Positions 10,654 through 22,612 of a stretch of DNA of 64,000 nucleotides are shown here, one piece after another (position 1 is the first letter of the stretch; the number at the start of each line of letters is the position of its first letter). The stretch lies in the NCBI RefSeq assembly GCF_032884065.1, contig NW_027063134.1:1-64000 (forward strand). Reading direction: 5' to 3'. Origin of the DNA: Artemia franciscana (lineage: Eukaryota > Arthropoda > Branchiopoda > Anostraca > Artemiidae). The notes below the pieces were generated by a model. That model did no database searches, was not told where the DNA came from, and saw nothing but the letters and a program-made list of their open reading frames with translations. A program made the translations under genes and the position numbers.

Positions 10654-12359
10654 GTAAGTGGTCCTTTGGTGCTTTTTTTCATTAGAGTGGGATGTTTTGT
10701 TTTTTCTTCATGATTTGAGGCTCTAGTGTCAATAAGAAAATCATTAGTGCCATCTATTATTTGGTATTTCTTTGCTCGTTTTTCTAGCTTTATAACTCTG
10801 TTTTTCAGAAACTGATATCAGATGCTTATTACTACACTAATTTTGCCAATCTCAAATAATTTTCCCAGCGAAAAATAAGGTTTCTAATTTGAAATTTTTG
10901 TTTGAGTTTTTTTTTATAGTTTTGTTGAAAAGTGCCAGGAACGCGGAAATAGGTATTTACACACCAAAAGTATCTTAAAAACTTGTAAAAAAAAACAACA
11001 CAAATCCATTTTTATTGAAAAGACTTCCTTCTGAGCTTTTGCAATTTTTGGCTGTAGCGGGCGCAAAAAAAAAGAAAAAAAAGAAGAAGAAATAAAATGT
11101 AGGCGAACAATCATCAAAATTAGGCTAAAAACAAATGGCATCAAAAAGTTTGAAAAGGTTTAGCTTTCCTTTGAAACGATAGTTGGCTGTTGGGAACCAT
11201 CAAATTCTTATTGTTTAAGTTTTTACGGACGGAAGTGCTGTCATTCTACGATTTTTTTTTGATTTTTTTATCTTCCAAGTGTAAAACTACCGCAAATCAC
11301 CATTAATAAATAAATGAAACCAAAAGCCAAAAGAAATTATATAGATAGCCTACTCTAACTCAAAACAAGCAAAAATTTGAAGGAATAGGGCTGACAACAC
11401 CCACGTCTTCTCAAGACCAGAACAAAATTTGCACTTCACTAAAAACAAAAAAGAGAAATGACCGTGTATTGTCAGTTTAATGTATATTTATTCATTGTAG
11501 TCTTAATACATCTTTTATTTATTGAACTAAAAAAAAGTGAAAATATTAAAATATGTTTTATTTTTAGTAAAGTACAAATTATGCTCTGGTCATGAGGAGG
11601 TCTGGGGGTTGTCAGCCCTACTCATGTTTATTTTTGCTTGCTTTGAGTTTGAATCCGTTATTTATTAAATTTCTATTCGTTTTAAATTTAATTCATTTAT
11701 TGATGGTGATTTGTGGTAGTATTACGCTTAAAAAATTATTTGAATTTATTTTTACTAATTTTTGGCTTAATGAGGTCTGTACTATTCTTTGACAAACTTG
11801 TTTTGTGGAAAAAGTTTTTAAATTAATTTCTGTTCATTTTTATGAACCATAGCCGAAAACCAACGAAAATCACTATTTCGCATGGAAAGCTGTGACGTCT
11901 CTCCTTTTATTCTCTTGCTCCCTTTTTTTCTGTCGCCGCTGCGAGAGGGCGGAGGCTAAAACACTGAAGGGAGATGTTTAAGGGCTCATTTGAAAGGAAA
12001 TGGCTATATACACGTGTTTTTGAAGTAACAAACCATAGTATTAAAAATGAAATACATTTTTGACAAAAACTATATATTCATATAAAGATGATGCAGTTAT
12101 AAAAAAAAATATAATGAATGATGCAAAACACAACAAAATTGCTACATTCATGTAAATGTAACAAACAGATGCACTAAAATTCTCATTCCCAAAAGTTGCA
12201 GTTACTAAAGCACTCTTTTACACTTAATAAAGGAGTATAGTACTAATATCCTAATTATGGTAAAAAATAGTTAATTCTTCTTCATAATGGCGTTGGTGGG
12301 TTTAAATGACATAATCATTTATCAAAACTGTCACTGAGTTTGTCACTAAATTACCATTA

Positions 12360-12620
12360 CAAGGCAACTTTTCATCTGTCAGCCCTTTTCGCACATGAAT
12401 GCTCCTTTTTGCCTATTGCGGCCACAATGACGTCAATGAGAACTTCACCGATTATTTTGAAGATATTTTATAGACTTTATATCAAATCATAAATGATGTG
12501 ACAGTATTTTGCTATTACAAAGGAACTTTTATTTTATTCACCGTTTTTTTCATACACGAATGCACCTTTTTTGTTATAGAGACCTCAATGACGTCAGTTA
12601 GACTCCCTGAATTATGTGCT
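12360..12620 (+). repeat. direct duplication of about 157 bp, each copy with a TGACGTCA palindrome
   Basis: Copies at about 12,357-12,455 and 12,514-12,612 share 'attacaa.g.aacttt', 'tttt..ca.a..aatgc.cctttt', and 'caatgacgtca.tgaga' or 'caatgacgtcagttaga' in order. Each retains the CRE-like octamer TGACGTCA. Confidence 0.6.
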
Positions 12621-13119
12621 TTTTCTGTCTAAGTACACTAGTTCACAGGCCAATAGCAGAAAATTCTGACAAAACTTGACATTAAAGGTGAACAGAATAT
12701 GTGGCTCATAACCAACAGCATGGTGATTCTCTATTTCTCTAAATTGACACGGAGAGGCCAATTTTCACTAAGAGGCCATAATATTAAACTAAATTGACAC
12801 AGAGACTAATTTCCTTCAAAAAGTAAAAGACCAATTTTCTTCTGTTTCTGGGACTAAGCAGGCTTATGGACATATTACCTTCCCTAAGTATCGATAAACA
12901 CTTCTTCTTAACATGTACACGGCGATCTTATCATTTGTAATTTGGCTCATTACTGAATGAGATCAAGATAGCTTTGGATAAGTTGTAAAAGGTTTCCTTT
13001 ATTGATTAATCTTATAGAGTAGTATCTATCTTATTCAGATATTTATCTTGTTTAGAAATCAAATTGACAAAATATCTGCATCTTTATTCTTTAAACAGTG
13101 AAGTCGGTATTTATCATTT

Positions 13120-13182
13120 CAGTTTCAGGAGTTGTCATGTCTATTTCAGTAGTTGTCATGTCAATTTCAGTACTTGTTATTT
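13120..13182 (+). repeat. short tandem repeat, unit about 24 bp, three copies
   Basis: Three successive units have the form 'tttcag.agttgtcatgtc.a', the last diverged. This is a minisatellite-like array with no spacers and is not CRISPR. Confidence 0.7.
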
Positions 13183-14879
13183 TCTCATTTTTTAATCTAT
13201 CTTGTTGTCATATTTATCTTATTCTTTGTTTTATTCTTCTCATTTATTGAATTTATATAGTGAGCTGACTATATTTTTTTTACCAAGTCGTCAGAAATAA
13301 TAAGGGGGCCAAGGGCGTGTCCACAATTTTTGTTTGGGAGAGGCTTACAAAAAAAAATATGCAGATTGGATACATTTTTCGTTTAAATGCATTTTAGTTA
13401 CATTTTTACGTAACAAACAAAAATTTCGGGCTTAAGCGGGGGGGGGGGGGCTTCCGAAAATTACTTTTGATGGCCGTGTACATGGTTCACATCCTGAAGA
13501 CTGTCCTTCAAAGAGACGGAAAAAAACTGGTTTCGTCGATGAGTCTGAGGCACCTTCTTCGCCACGAAAACGATAGAAGTTCAAATAAGAAATACGTCTA
13601 CTGTCAAATGAAAAAGGAGGCCTTGAAAATACATTAAAAATAAGGGGCTTAGCTCCAGCATTTTTATTTGGGGGCAAAAGGGTCCACATCCAGAGTTTCA
13701 AGTGTCATGGGCTATATAATGATTTTTTTCTCCAAATTATTGGGGGGAGTTCCCTCTTGACCTACTCCCAAAACGACGCCACTGTTGAGAATGCAAGTTA
13801 AACACCTTTATGCACAGCTGTACCCTACTCATTTCTTTCAATCTTTTTAAAGTTAACTGTTTTTAATTACACACACGACAATATTTTGTTTGGACGTTGT
13901 TAGAAGAAGGGGGATTGAACCCCGCCCATAAAATAACCGGGTTGGAAATGGAATTGTTTTGTGCTATATAATGGTTGCTTAGAAGCATTCTTTTGTTTAA
14001 TAGTTAGCCCCCTTTCCACATTATCCCTATTTTGTTTTTACTTTCACAGCTAATTGTGTTGCGAGAGCAACACTTTGGTTTTGTCCCGTTTTTTTTTTTT
14101 TTTTTTTTTTTTTTTCCTATGCCGCCGATCTCAGCTTATTCCTGGAAACTGGTAAGGGTCTAACCTGTGCGGTTTTTACGGAAAGTGTGGACCTCAGGCC
14201 GGATTGATGAATATGACATTACATTTTGGAAAGCTCCGTAGAACTCTTGCCTGGGGCCAAAAAGGATGGTTTTTGCTTGTCCTCGAGCCAGAGCCTATGG
14301 TGTGCGAAGTGAAGTGGAGTTATATAGCCTATGTCAGAGAGGAGTATCTGAAGTTGTGCAGCCAAGCTTTCGTTTCATCAAACCATGTTTCTGCTTTCGA
14401 GTGGAAAGCTCCGTTCTAGCAGGCAAGCAGGCAGGCACCAGTTTCAAATTGAAGATGGACTAAAATCTATAAGTGTTAAATATATGCGGTAGTTCCCCGG
14501 CCCCACAGCCAATATATCTTCTTTGAGTGATAAATAGAAAAATTTACAGAAACAAAAAAGTGCGATTTTCCCACGGGTCCGAAAGTGCTGCCATCTATTG
14601 TTTCTAGCCATTTCTGTTCGTGATTTCAGCTGACTTTACCATTCTTTTTTTTCTACTTGGGATTGCAATAGAGAAATGGTATCAGATATACCTCTTAAAC
14701 TTTAAAAGTTCTCTCATTGCTAAAGAAATTAGAGCTTATCCTTTGCTCCTTTCTAAGTGGTGGTGTTAGAAAGTTGGCCTCCGGCAAAAAAGTCAACTTT
14801 TGAACTAAGACAGATAGAATTTTTTTTTCAATGACAATCGATAGACCTTGATGAACTGATCAAAGTATATGTCATCCAT

Positions 14880-15300
14880 TTTTTGTTACAAAAATTCCTT
14901 CATGACATACACCAGTTTGAAAGTTTCAAGGGGTTGACAACTTCAGTGGTAAGGTACACACTTGAACCAAAAATAGGCCGATACCAATTGTGAGATATGT
15001 AGGGGACTTCCAAGCAACAGTCGATTATTAGCCTATAATCATCTTTGGCAATGAGGGGTTTGCAACTTTTGCTGATTGGTGTACCTATTATCTGTTTCTG
15101 GTGTAATTGATGGTAAGAACAACTTGGTTCCCGATTGTAAGACATGTAGGGGAGTTGTAAGTAATAATCGGCTGTTAGGCTACAATGACTTCAGCGACAA
15201 GGGGTTTGGAACTTTTGCTAGTTGGTGTACCCATTATTTGTTTCCGGTGAACTTGGATGTATATCCCGGGAGAGGGACTTGTAAGTAAGAATCGGTTGCT
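14880..15300 (+). repeat. tandem repeats of about 125-150 bp, three to four copies
   Basis: The block 'tgtaggggacttccaag' near 15,000 recurs near 15,145 and 15,270, followed each time by a related '.aagaatcgg' block. The block 'ggggtttgcaacttttgct' recurs about 145 bp later. A weaker copy precedes at 14,880-14,998. The copies lie inside the hairpin-bounded element. Confidence 0.6.
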
Positions 15301-15354
15301 AGAGGAGGCTCACGAGGGGCTACAAATTTGTGCAAATTGGTACACATCTATGGA

Positions 15355-15448
15355 ATCAGGGACCCATAAATTTCCTGTAATGACTCGCCATCCAATAATA
15401 AGCGATCCTGGATGGCGAGTCATTACAGGAAATTTATGGGTCCCTGAT
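15355..15448. repeat. perfect 40-bp inverted repeat with 14-nt loop
   Basis: Bases 15355-15394 are an exact reverse complement of 15409-15448, separated by 14 nt. No mismatch was found on reading both arms. The arms include the ORF-like end near 15,420-15,478, so that small open frame is only an effect of the palindrome. Confidence 0.95.
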
Positions 15449-16169
15449 GGTATTTTGATCCTGAAAAGTTACAGATAGCTTTATAATACCAACTAGATTA
15501 CATAAGATAATGTTCCAAGTTTCCATCCGTCACGATGTCTACGATTGAAAAGGATAAAGTTCAACTGGCTGCAAACTCAATTTAGTCCCTTTTTCCGATA
15601 TTCTTTTGCTGTTGTTTTTTCAACGCTGAAGAATTTGATCATGTGATTACTGATTGTGTTCTTCTTTGAATATGCCGTTTTGAAAGCTTTGATAGTTTTG
15701 ACAACTTCAGCATTTAACCGATAGCGAAGAAACAAAACCAAAGTGTTGCTCTCGCAACACTTTAATCGACAAAGCCGGACAAAGGTTGCCGCAACACTTC
15801 ACGTTGCCCAGGCAACGTAGGTCTAGTTATTAATGTATACTAACACATACATTGCTAGTCTCTCTCACTAGGAATTTCAAGGGATACAAAAAAGTGCGTT
15901 GAGCGCTTCCTGCTGATTTCTGGGATTTCCCAGGGCATTGCAAACTGATACAAAATGCATATGCCCACGGATGCCCCAAATTTTTGCAGATACTTGTTAA
16001 AAATGTTCAACTGGTTTGGCTGGATAAGGAGATCTTTCCCTCAGTACCTTGGGACTTAGCAGGCCAGTAGGAAATATAAACACCACTGTTCCACGAAGCC
16101 CCTAGGCAACAAAGGTTTTACGGACCTTTGTCTCGAGTTTTACCCTTCCAAAAGTCTCGAATTTGAAAA

Positions 16170-17400
16170 TTCTATGGACGAATTCCCTCCTCTCCCCCTT
16201 ATACGGAATCATTTCTGTTTGTTATCATTAAAAAAACTGTTTTTGATTTTATTTATTTCTTATAGTTTTCCACATAATCCTAGGAAATCCCCCCCCCCCC
16301 TGGAAATCCTCCATGGAAAATCATCTCACGGAAATATCCTGCCGCGTAAAATTATACCCCAGGAAATTACCCTCGGATAATTCCATTCTTGTTGTGATCC
16401 CCCCCCCCCCCCGGAAAATTTTTTACTTGCGATTCCGCCTGAAAAATACTCCTTAGTATATTTTCATTAGAAGAAAGGCTTGTTTTCTGTTGAATTTCTG
16501 AGCTTTGTTCCGGTCGTGGCATAATACCCCCTGTATGTTAAATTTTTTTCACATAGGGGGAAATATCCCCCTCTCCCTGCCAATGAAAAGGATCTTCCTT
16601 GGGAAATGCCCATGAAAAATTTCTCCTATAATTTCTCCTGGGAGAATTTCTCCCATGGGAAATCCCCCTGATAATTCCAACTCCGCCGTAAATTTCCCCG
16701 GATAATCCCCCAGAGCATCTCCACATTAAGATGAGGTGCCAACGAGAAAGCAATACATATAAAACGAATTCCGTATATGGATTTTTGAAACTTCCTCTGT
16801 GAATAATTTCCACATTAAAGTTCAACCCGCAAAGGCTCTGGGGGATAGTGTCCTCCCCAAAGACAGTTATTGAGCCTTTTATCTATACTGAACAAAATGG
16901 CTATCTCTAAATTTTGATCAGACGACTTTGAGGAAAATAACGTGGAATGGGGGCTAGTTAGCCTAAATTTTGTTGTCACTTAAGAAGAGCACTAGAACTT
17001 TCAGTTTCCGTTAGCCCATGAACCCCCTCCCAATGTCCCTAGGCTCATTGGGTCGATACTATCAGCCCTGGGTAGAAAAAAAAAATCTTTTATCTTTCTT
17101 CTGGTAAAAAATACAAAGTTCCAATTTTTACAGGTGGAAGCTTGAAAATATCTACAGAAGAAATCTCTGATGCGCTGTATCTGATGGTTTAATTTTCAAT
17201 AAGACTCCTTGACTTTTGGGGATATTTGCACTCTTTTTCAATAATCGGAAAAATTTTCTCAGGCTCGTAACTTTTGATGGGTAAGATTAAAAAAGCTAAA
17301 TCTTTTGATCTATCTATTGGTATCAAAATTCTGTTTAGCAAATTCTAAATAAAATTTCGTTTTTGGCCGAGTCACTCCATATTCGCAATTATTTCCACGA
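16170..17400 (+). repeat. composite R2-R1 interspersed repeat
   Basis: The first half (about 16,270-16,830) is a run of short imperfect units built around 'ggaaatt.ccc', with C runs near 16,290 and 16,400. The second half (about 16,850-17,400) is R1, sharing 'gcactagaactttc.tttccgtta', 'gggtcgata', 'gctt.gaaa', 'ctctgatgcgctgtatctgatggtt' and 'ctcaggctcgtaacttttgatgg' with the copy at 43.6 kb. The same R2-then-R1 order recurs at 43.4-44.0 kb, which indicates one composite family. Confidence 0.65.
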
Positions 17401-17615
17401 CCTGCTTGATTAAAAAGTAGGTGCCAAAATGTTGTTTTTATTTTAAAATTTTTTAATCTAGGTAAATCTGTTTGATTTTTAAAATGTAGAATACTTGTTT
17501 AAAATTCTGGTATTTACTATTGCTTAATAGTGTTACTTTTGATTCGATTTACTTTCCTCGGAAAAATTGTCAACTTCGGCCCTCACAGTTTATACTAATT
17601 CTTAATACATCATAA

Positions 17616-17780
17616 ACGAATAAGCCAAATTTAGTTTTAGTTGAACAACAACTGGGAAGAGCCATTTTCTATGGAGAGTATGCAATACAAGAACTGGACC
17701 TATTCAGAGAGGAGAAGTGGAAATATCATAATCTGGGTGTTATTGAGCTAGCTCCAACTGCGTATTCCCGAGAAGCTTAA
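17616..17780 (+). other. unrecognised 54-codon open frame
   Basis: This open stretch contains 'GRAIFYGEYAIQELDLFREE' and ends at a TAA at 17778-17780. Its composition is more protein-like than the neighbouring frames, being rich in E, Y, L and R rather than F, S and K. I recognise no family. It could be an exon fragment or a decayed repeat. Confidence 0.2.
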
Positions 17781-17870
17781 ATTGAGCCAGTAAGCGTAGA
17801 CTTGATATTTTTTTCCTTTTTCTCTTTTTGTGACTTAGAATATTAACAAATCGAGAAACTTAGCCTCCCA

Positions 17871-17927
17871 ATGAGGATGAACTGGTTTTCGTTTCTTATA
17901 TCGTCAATAAGCCTGACCTTCGGACAA
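17871..17927 (+). CDS. possible signal-peptide first exon, 19 codons then a splice donor
   Basis: An ATG at 17871 opens a 19-residue frame, MRMNWFSFLISSISLTFGQ. It has the shape of a secretory signal peptide: a short basic start, a hydrophobic core, and small or polar residues at the end. It is followed immediately by a good donor, 'gtacgt', at 17928. No downstream exon can be named. This may be chance, because signal-like runs are easy to find in AT-rich DNA. Confidence 0.2.
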
Positions 17928-18229
17928 GTACGTTTAAAGAAATTATTTTCACGTGAAGATGGTTAAAATTTAAAAAAAAAGGATTTTATAAGCAAATTGG
18001 ATAATGAAGTCGACAGTAAACATAAGACCCGCCATCAGGGGCGGGTTGAATTTTTGAGTGAACGTGGGGTGGGAACACGGGCTTTTTTTGAAAAAATGGG
18101 CTTATTATCGTATTTTGTATTTGTTTAATGAAACAGGTATCGTAGCACTCACAAATGAAGAGTAAATTACGCTACTTTTACGATCACAAAATGATCACTT
18201 GTTAGCTACACTTACAAAATATGGCACAA

Positions 18230-19990
18230 CTTTCAATTCACCTGTTAAATGCACTTAGGAAATATGGTACAAAGGAGTTTGCGAATCTGTTTGTACGGCA
18301 CTTGACTGGTTCTAATTTCTTGTAATGCCTAGCATGTCTGCTGATTGATGCGGATGGTGGAAGTATGGATCGGTGCTTCTCGTTTGTTAATAGTGATTTC
18401 CCAAATTTCATTATTAGCTCATGTCTTCGATGGAATAAGGTGGGTAAATTCAAGAGCTCAAGGGCACTTTCATTGTTGCTGAAATAGGGTCCGATTATTA
18501 TCTTAGTAGTGTGTTTTTGACCATCTTCTAGTTAGCTGCCATGTAAGCTGTGTTCTGAGTTTTGGGACCACAAATGGAGCAGCAATACTGAAGGATAGGA
18601 CTGATGTAGGTTGTATACGCCAGCAGAAGCTGACGATCAGAAAAGCCTAACCTGCGCATACTTGTTAAACTCTGGATCCAGTAGTGATCTTTGTGCACAG
18701 TACTGTCTACATGCAGCTTAAACGAGCAGTCACATGTAAATGTTACGCCTAGGATTGTTGCAGAGGAAACAATTGGAGTCGATTAAATCGTAAAACTTTT
18801 GATTACTGTTCATTTACTTGTAGACTATTCGACTTACACTGGTTGATAAAGTCTTTGAAGAAACTTGGGTCAGACTGCTGCTTTGCTACTGCATTTTTAA
18901 CTATATGTTTGAGAAACGCACATAAGTCATAAACAGTCTTGAAACGCTCTTCAGATTCTACAAGGATGGGGTATGACGCCAAGAAATAAAAGAGTTGCTA
19001 ATTTCGTTCCTTGAGGGCAGCCGCAGGTTAGTTCTGACCACTCAGAGCAGGTATCTTCTGCAAACAAAGGGTATACTGATTCCTGTCTTCCCTTTAAAAA
19101 TTCTCTCACTAATAGTAGTATTTGTTTTTAGTGCCAATTTCTTTTAGATCTGTCAATGCAGTCATGTGTTTGATAAGGTCGAATGCTTTTCAGTAGTCTG
19201 CCAATAATAAGTCGACAACTATTAGAAGTTTCCAACCACTTGACGATTAAGTGATACATTTGTACTATATGCATTGCCGTGCTATTGCTTCATATGCAAC
19301 CATATTGGTACGGCTTGATCCCAGGATCAATTTGTTGTAACAAAGAATGGTAGATAAAACCCTCAGCTACTTCTACTAAGTTAGGAGTTATCGATATTGG
19401 TCTCAGTCGGTCACAGGTCTGGGGTATCTTGACTTTCGGTATGACACGGACATATGCAGCTTTCCACATTTTCGGAAATATTTGTTCTAAGAAACATTGG
19501 TTTATCACTGGTGGGAGAGGCTAAAACAGGTGAGTACTATTTCAATGATTTTACAGGGAGTTCACCTGGGTATGAAGCAGTTGTTCCATAGCCGTCCGAT
19601 TCCATAGTGAACTGCCATTTCTGACACTTCTACGATTTCATCTGTACTATTGTTGTTAATGATGTCACACATTTGTTCCCCACTTACGTTTGGGTGGGTA
19701 GTACAAATCTAATTAAAGAATTCGTTGACTTCTGAGGCTTTATTCAGACTACCATCTAGGTTATCGATTCGTGCTCCGTTTCCTTTCTTTTTCCTACTTA
19801 GCCCCGTTTTACTGCGTCATGCCAAATGTAAGATTCTGACTTGAGGAGTGGTGCTATTTTTTCGCGTACATATCTTTTTCGGGAAGCTCGGAGGGCTGAA
19901 ACGACTTTGTTTCTCATCTTATTCGCATTCAGTGTGTCTCTTGAAGCATGGAGTTTACATTGTTTATAAATATATATGTCCAATCACGGT
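18230..19990 (-). pseudogene. CR1/Jockey-like LINE ORF2 fragment, decayed
   Basis: On the minus strand from about 19,990 down, the order is as follows. A pre-RT segment has 'SALRASRKRYVREKIAP' (19,900-19,800). The RT fingers have 'FPKMWKAAYVRVIPKV' and 'CDRLRPISITPNLVEVAEG' (about 19,490-19,360). An RT motif B-like 'GCPQGTKLATLLFL' lies near 19,000. Next is a 'TILGVTFTCDCSFKLHVD' block followed by a '..YIRPILQYCCSIWGP' thumb (about 18,770-18,560). The frame at 18,453-18,238 ends the protein with 'NRFANSFVPYFLSAFNR'. Several frames and stops interrupt it. The upstream portion (about 19,725-19,940) reappears inverted at 62,935-63,155, so it belongs to the duplicated arm. Confidence 0.8.
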
Positions 19991-20082
19991 TTATCCGTCT
20001 CACATATCGTGCGTTCTTTTACGTTCGTTTACGACAAGATCCCTTTTTAACGCATGGAAGGGTATTCTGCATCACTCTCCGC

Positions 20083-20520
20083 TTATGGTTCATTTACATA
20101 TTGCGGAAATCTGTCCGGATCTAGTCCGGAAATCAATCCTTGCGGAGATTTTTTCCGTTTCCGTGCTTGAAAAACCCTCCAGATTTCCGCAACGTTTTGG
20201 TCCATTCAGGACGGATTCTTGGTAAGGTTTTCAGATGAATAAAACCATGACTATGATGGGAAATCAAAATCTTTGTTGTTTCAGACTATTTTTTCTCTCC
20301 CTCTCTCTTTTTGTCTTCTGTACCTCCTTCGCAGCATAAGGAATAAAGTGAGAGTCAAATTAGCCAGTATTCTTTCTTTTAGAGCTTGTCTTCATCCACG
20401 CTGATATATATATTTGAAAACTCTGCCTTAAAACGTAACGTTTACTGGGACTTCGTTCGAAAAGATACGGACAGATTTCTGCACGGATTTCCGCAATGGG
20501 TAAAGGAACCATTAGCGAAT
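20083..20520. mobile_element. possible MITE-like insertion with imperfect terminal inverted repeats
   Basis: The stretch begins 'atggttcatttacatattg' followed by 'cggaaatctgtccg'. It ends with the near reverse complement around 20,465-20,515. The inverted arm at 62.85-62.94 kb keeps only one of these ends next to the LINE sequence, so this segment of about 470 bp differs between the two duplicate arms. Target-site duplications were not confirmed. Confidence 0.4.
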
Positions 20521-22612
20521 TTATTTTCGCTTGGTTCTGCAAGTGCACCCTGCGTTTAGATAGGATGCAAGCAGAATAGCGCTTATTTAAGGGAATTTAA
20601 TTGTCAGGTTTCTTATTCCAATTGCTGCTATATAACTTTAATAATTAATTTTGACTATTTTTGACTGCCTTTTGTCTCTGTTCGAATGAGCTATTTGCTT
20701 TTTGAAAAAAAAAATATCTATTTGAAATTATTATCCAACTTCTAATTTTATTTAAAATTAATTTTTTTTTTTTGCTCGGGTTGAAATTGTACGTGTTTAT
20801 CAACGTCCTTGTTAGTTTTCATTATTCGTAAACTGATACAATAAATTTGCTTTAATTTTATGTTTAAAAACAAAGAGAGAAAAATCTCAAAATAAAGAAC
20901 GAAATAACGACTCTGCAACCAAGGCTGTATCCAGAGGGGTCATGGGGCTTGACCTCCCCCTGAAATGTTTAATTGACTTGTAAAAATGGATATAATTAAT
21001 ATTTTTATGCGTTTGTAAAGTCTTTTCTTATAGTCTTTTCTTCTTCTTTTTTTTGCTCAGACTAAGGTAAGACTTGGATTATATGCAAATTTATGTTTTT
21101 TGGATATATTTGACAGATCTGTGTGAAAAATTTTGGTTGATACTAAATTAGTGAGCTTTTATTGTCCAGACCTTAGATTATTTTTCATGTGGTTGCCTCT
21201 TTTATCAAGGTCTTTTCTCCATAGTACACGCCTGGGTTTAAAATTTCAAAGAAAAAAGAACGAATAGATTAGATGCAACTTACCTTTCTCTTCCAGAACA
21301 TAGTTTAATCACAGATAAACAAAGTTATAATAATCAAAAAAGGTCGTAGCTCAGAAACTCTTTTTACGGCTATTTATTTTGTACAAAGGATCAATTAGCC
21401 TCTGCGTTTTTTTATTTATTAGGCTCTATGGCTGAAGAAACTGTTTAATCAAATGAAAAATTTCCGTTTATGGATTAGCAGAAATGTAATATCGGTACTT
21501 TTTATAATAATACTTTTTAGAAAAGTATTTAAAACACATACTTTATAAAATCCAGCTTTTTATCAAAATTTTAGTAGGATTTCTCTGACAATGTTGCTTG
21601 AACGTTTTGCTTGACTAGACTCGTCTTCTTTTTTACGCCTTACATTAATTATGAAGCTATCTTGTAAATAATGTATTGCAACTGTACCAAAAAATTTTAT
21701 ATGATAATAAACCAAAAATATTTTATGTCTTCAGCTCGTGGTTGTTAATAGTATAGACTAGTGTATCCATAGGAATGAGCTATATTAAGTTATGAAGTAA
21801 ATAAAGAGTTCACAGCTGTTGAAACATTATGACGCATAAACCTGTAGCTAAAAACAGGTGAAGTTTGGTGGATCACGCGAAATTGATGTTTTACCTTGAA
21901 AGCAGAACAGGGTGAACCAAAGGTAAGCAAGGAATGTAAAAATAGAGTTAGACTAGAGGCAAAACTTTGTCTGACTTTTTCAGAAAGAACTGTTTCATCA
22001 TGTGTAGTACTGAAGCCCGTACTTCAATTTGTAGCACTTTTGTGATTCAATTTTTCTTTTTGTCATGGACGAAATGATGTAGATTTTTAAAAGAGGCAGA
22101 TGAATTTACAAAAAGTGTGGATCGTATTTTTCCGTATTTGTTTCGAAAGATTTGTGCGAATTTTGATTTAACCAGGACAACCTTTTTGCTATGTTTGTTT
22201 TGGAAAATTGACGCTAAGTTCGAAATAACCGAAAGAAAAAAAACTGATCTAAAACTAAAACAACTACACTTAGTGAGCCACACTTATTTAACTTTAGCAC
22301 CAAAAATTGTTGGGAAACATACAAATTTAGTAATTTATGTCTGTGAAACATACAAATTTAGGCAATTATAGCGCTTTAGGAACTGACCATGATGGCAATC
22401 CTGGTTTTGAACGGCTCGGGCGTATTTTGGTGAGTTGTTCGTTTCACTTTAAGGCAGCACTGAGTTTGAGTGTTGCTTCTAAAGGTAGATCTATATCTAA
22501 TAGAAAGAAGTTATCGTCAATAGTTTTTACTGTTCTTTCGCTTATGTTCTGTTTTTCGCTTGAAGTCACATTGGATGTAGATGCCTCTATGTTTGAATTT
22601 TATATTTTATAG
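20521..22612. other. presumed NOS intron sequence, non-coding
   Basis: This AT-rich sequence upstream of a NOS exon has no recognisable coding blocks. It is repeated inverted at about 60,740-62,830, and part is repeated again at 63,162-64,000. A 30-bp direct repeat, 'gaaacatacaaatttag', occurs at about 22,314 and 22,346. Confidence 0.55.

Larger units (their letters stand above)
10654..14055. other. non-coding, repeat-bearing stretch
   Basis: This is presumably the next INTS11 intron or the 3' flank. It includes a duplicated block at 12,360-12,620, a short tandem repeat at 13,120-13,182, and a G run near 13,439-13,450. No exon with recognisable INTS11 C-terminal sequence was seen. Confidence 0.5.
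14056..15826 (+). mobile_element. hairpin-bounded non-autonomous element, possibly Helitron-like
   Basis: Bases 14056-14084 are an exact reverse complement of 15732-15760 (29 bp). Each end also contains its own small hairpin (tgttgc-gaga-gcaaca). Past the right copy lies a further hairpin-forming stretch ending 'cgttgcccaggcaacg' and then CTAG at 15823-15826. A stem-loop a few bases before CTAG is how Helitron 3' ends look. The interior has a long T run (about 14,090-14,115), tandem repeats (14,880-15,300) and a perfect 40-bp inverted repeat. No transposase is visible. The 5' boundary is uncertain, and a foldback or MITE-like element is the alternative. Confidence 0.5.

Noticed and set aside
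13120-13182. Possible CRISPR-like array
   Set aside because: The units are directly adjacent without unique spacers, and the genome is eukaryotic.
14204-14463. Overlapping open frames of 65-71 codons inside the hairpin-bounded element
   Set aside because: They have no recognisable motif and sit on repeat-derived sequence. The GC-richer composition alone is not enough.
22047-22612. Open frames flanking the NOS exon, such as 22,117-22,371 and 22,337-22,612, also present inverted at 60.7-61.3 kb
   Set aside because: They are intronic. They persist in the inverted arm only because the arm is nearly identical, and they have no domain or codon signal.
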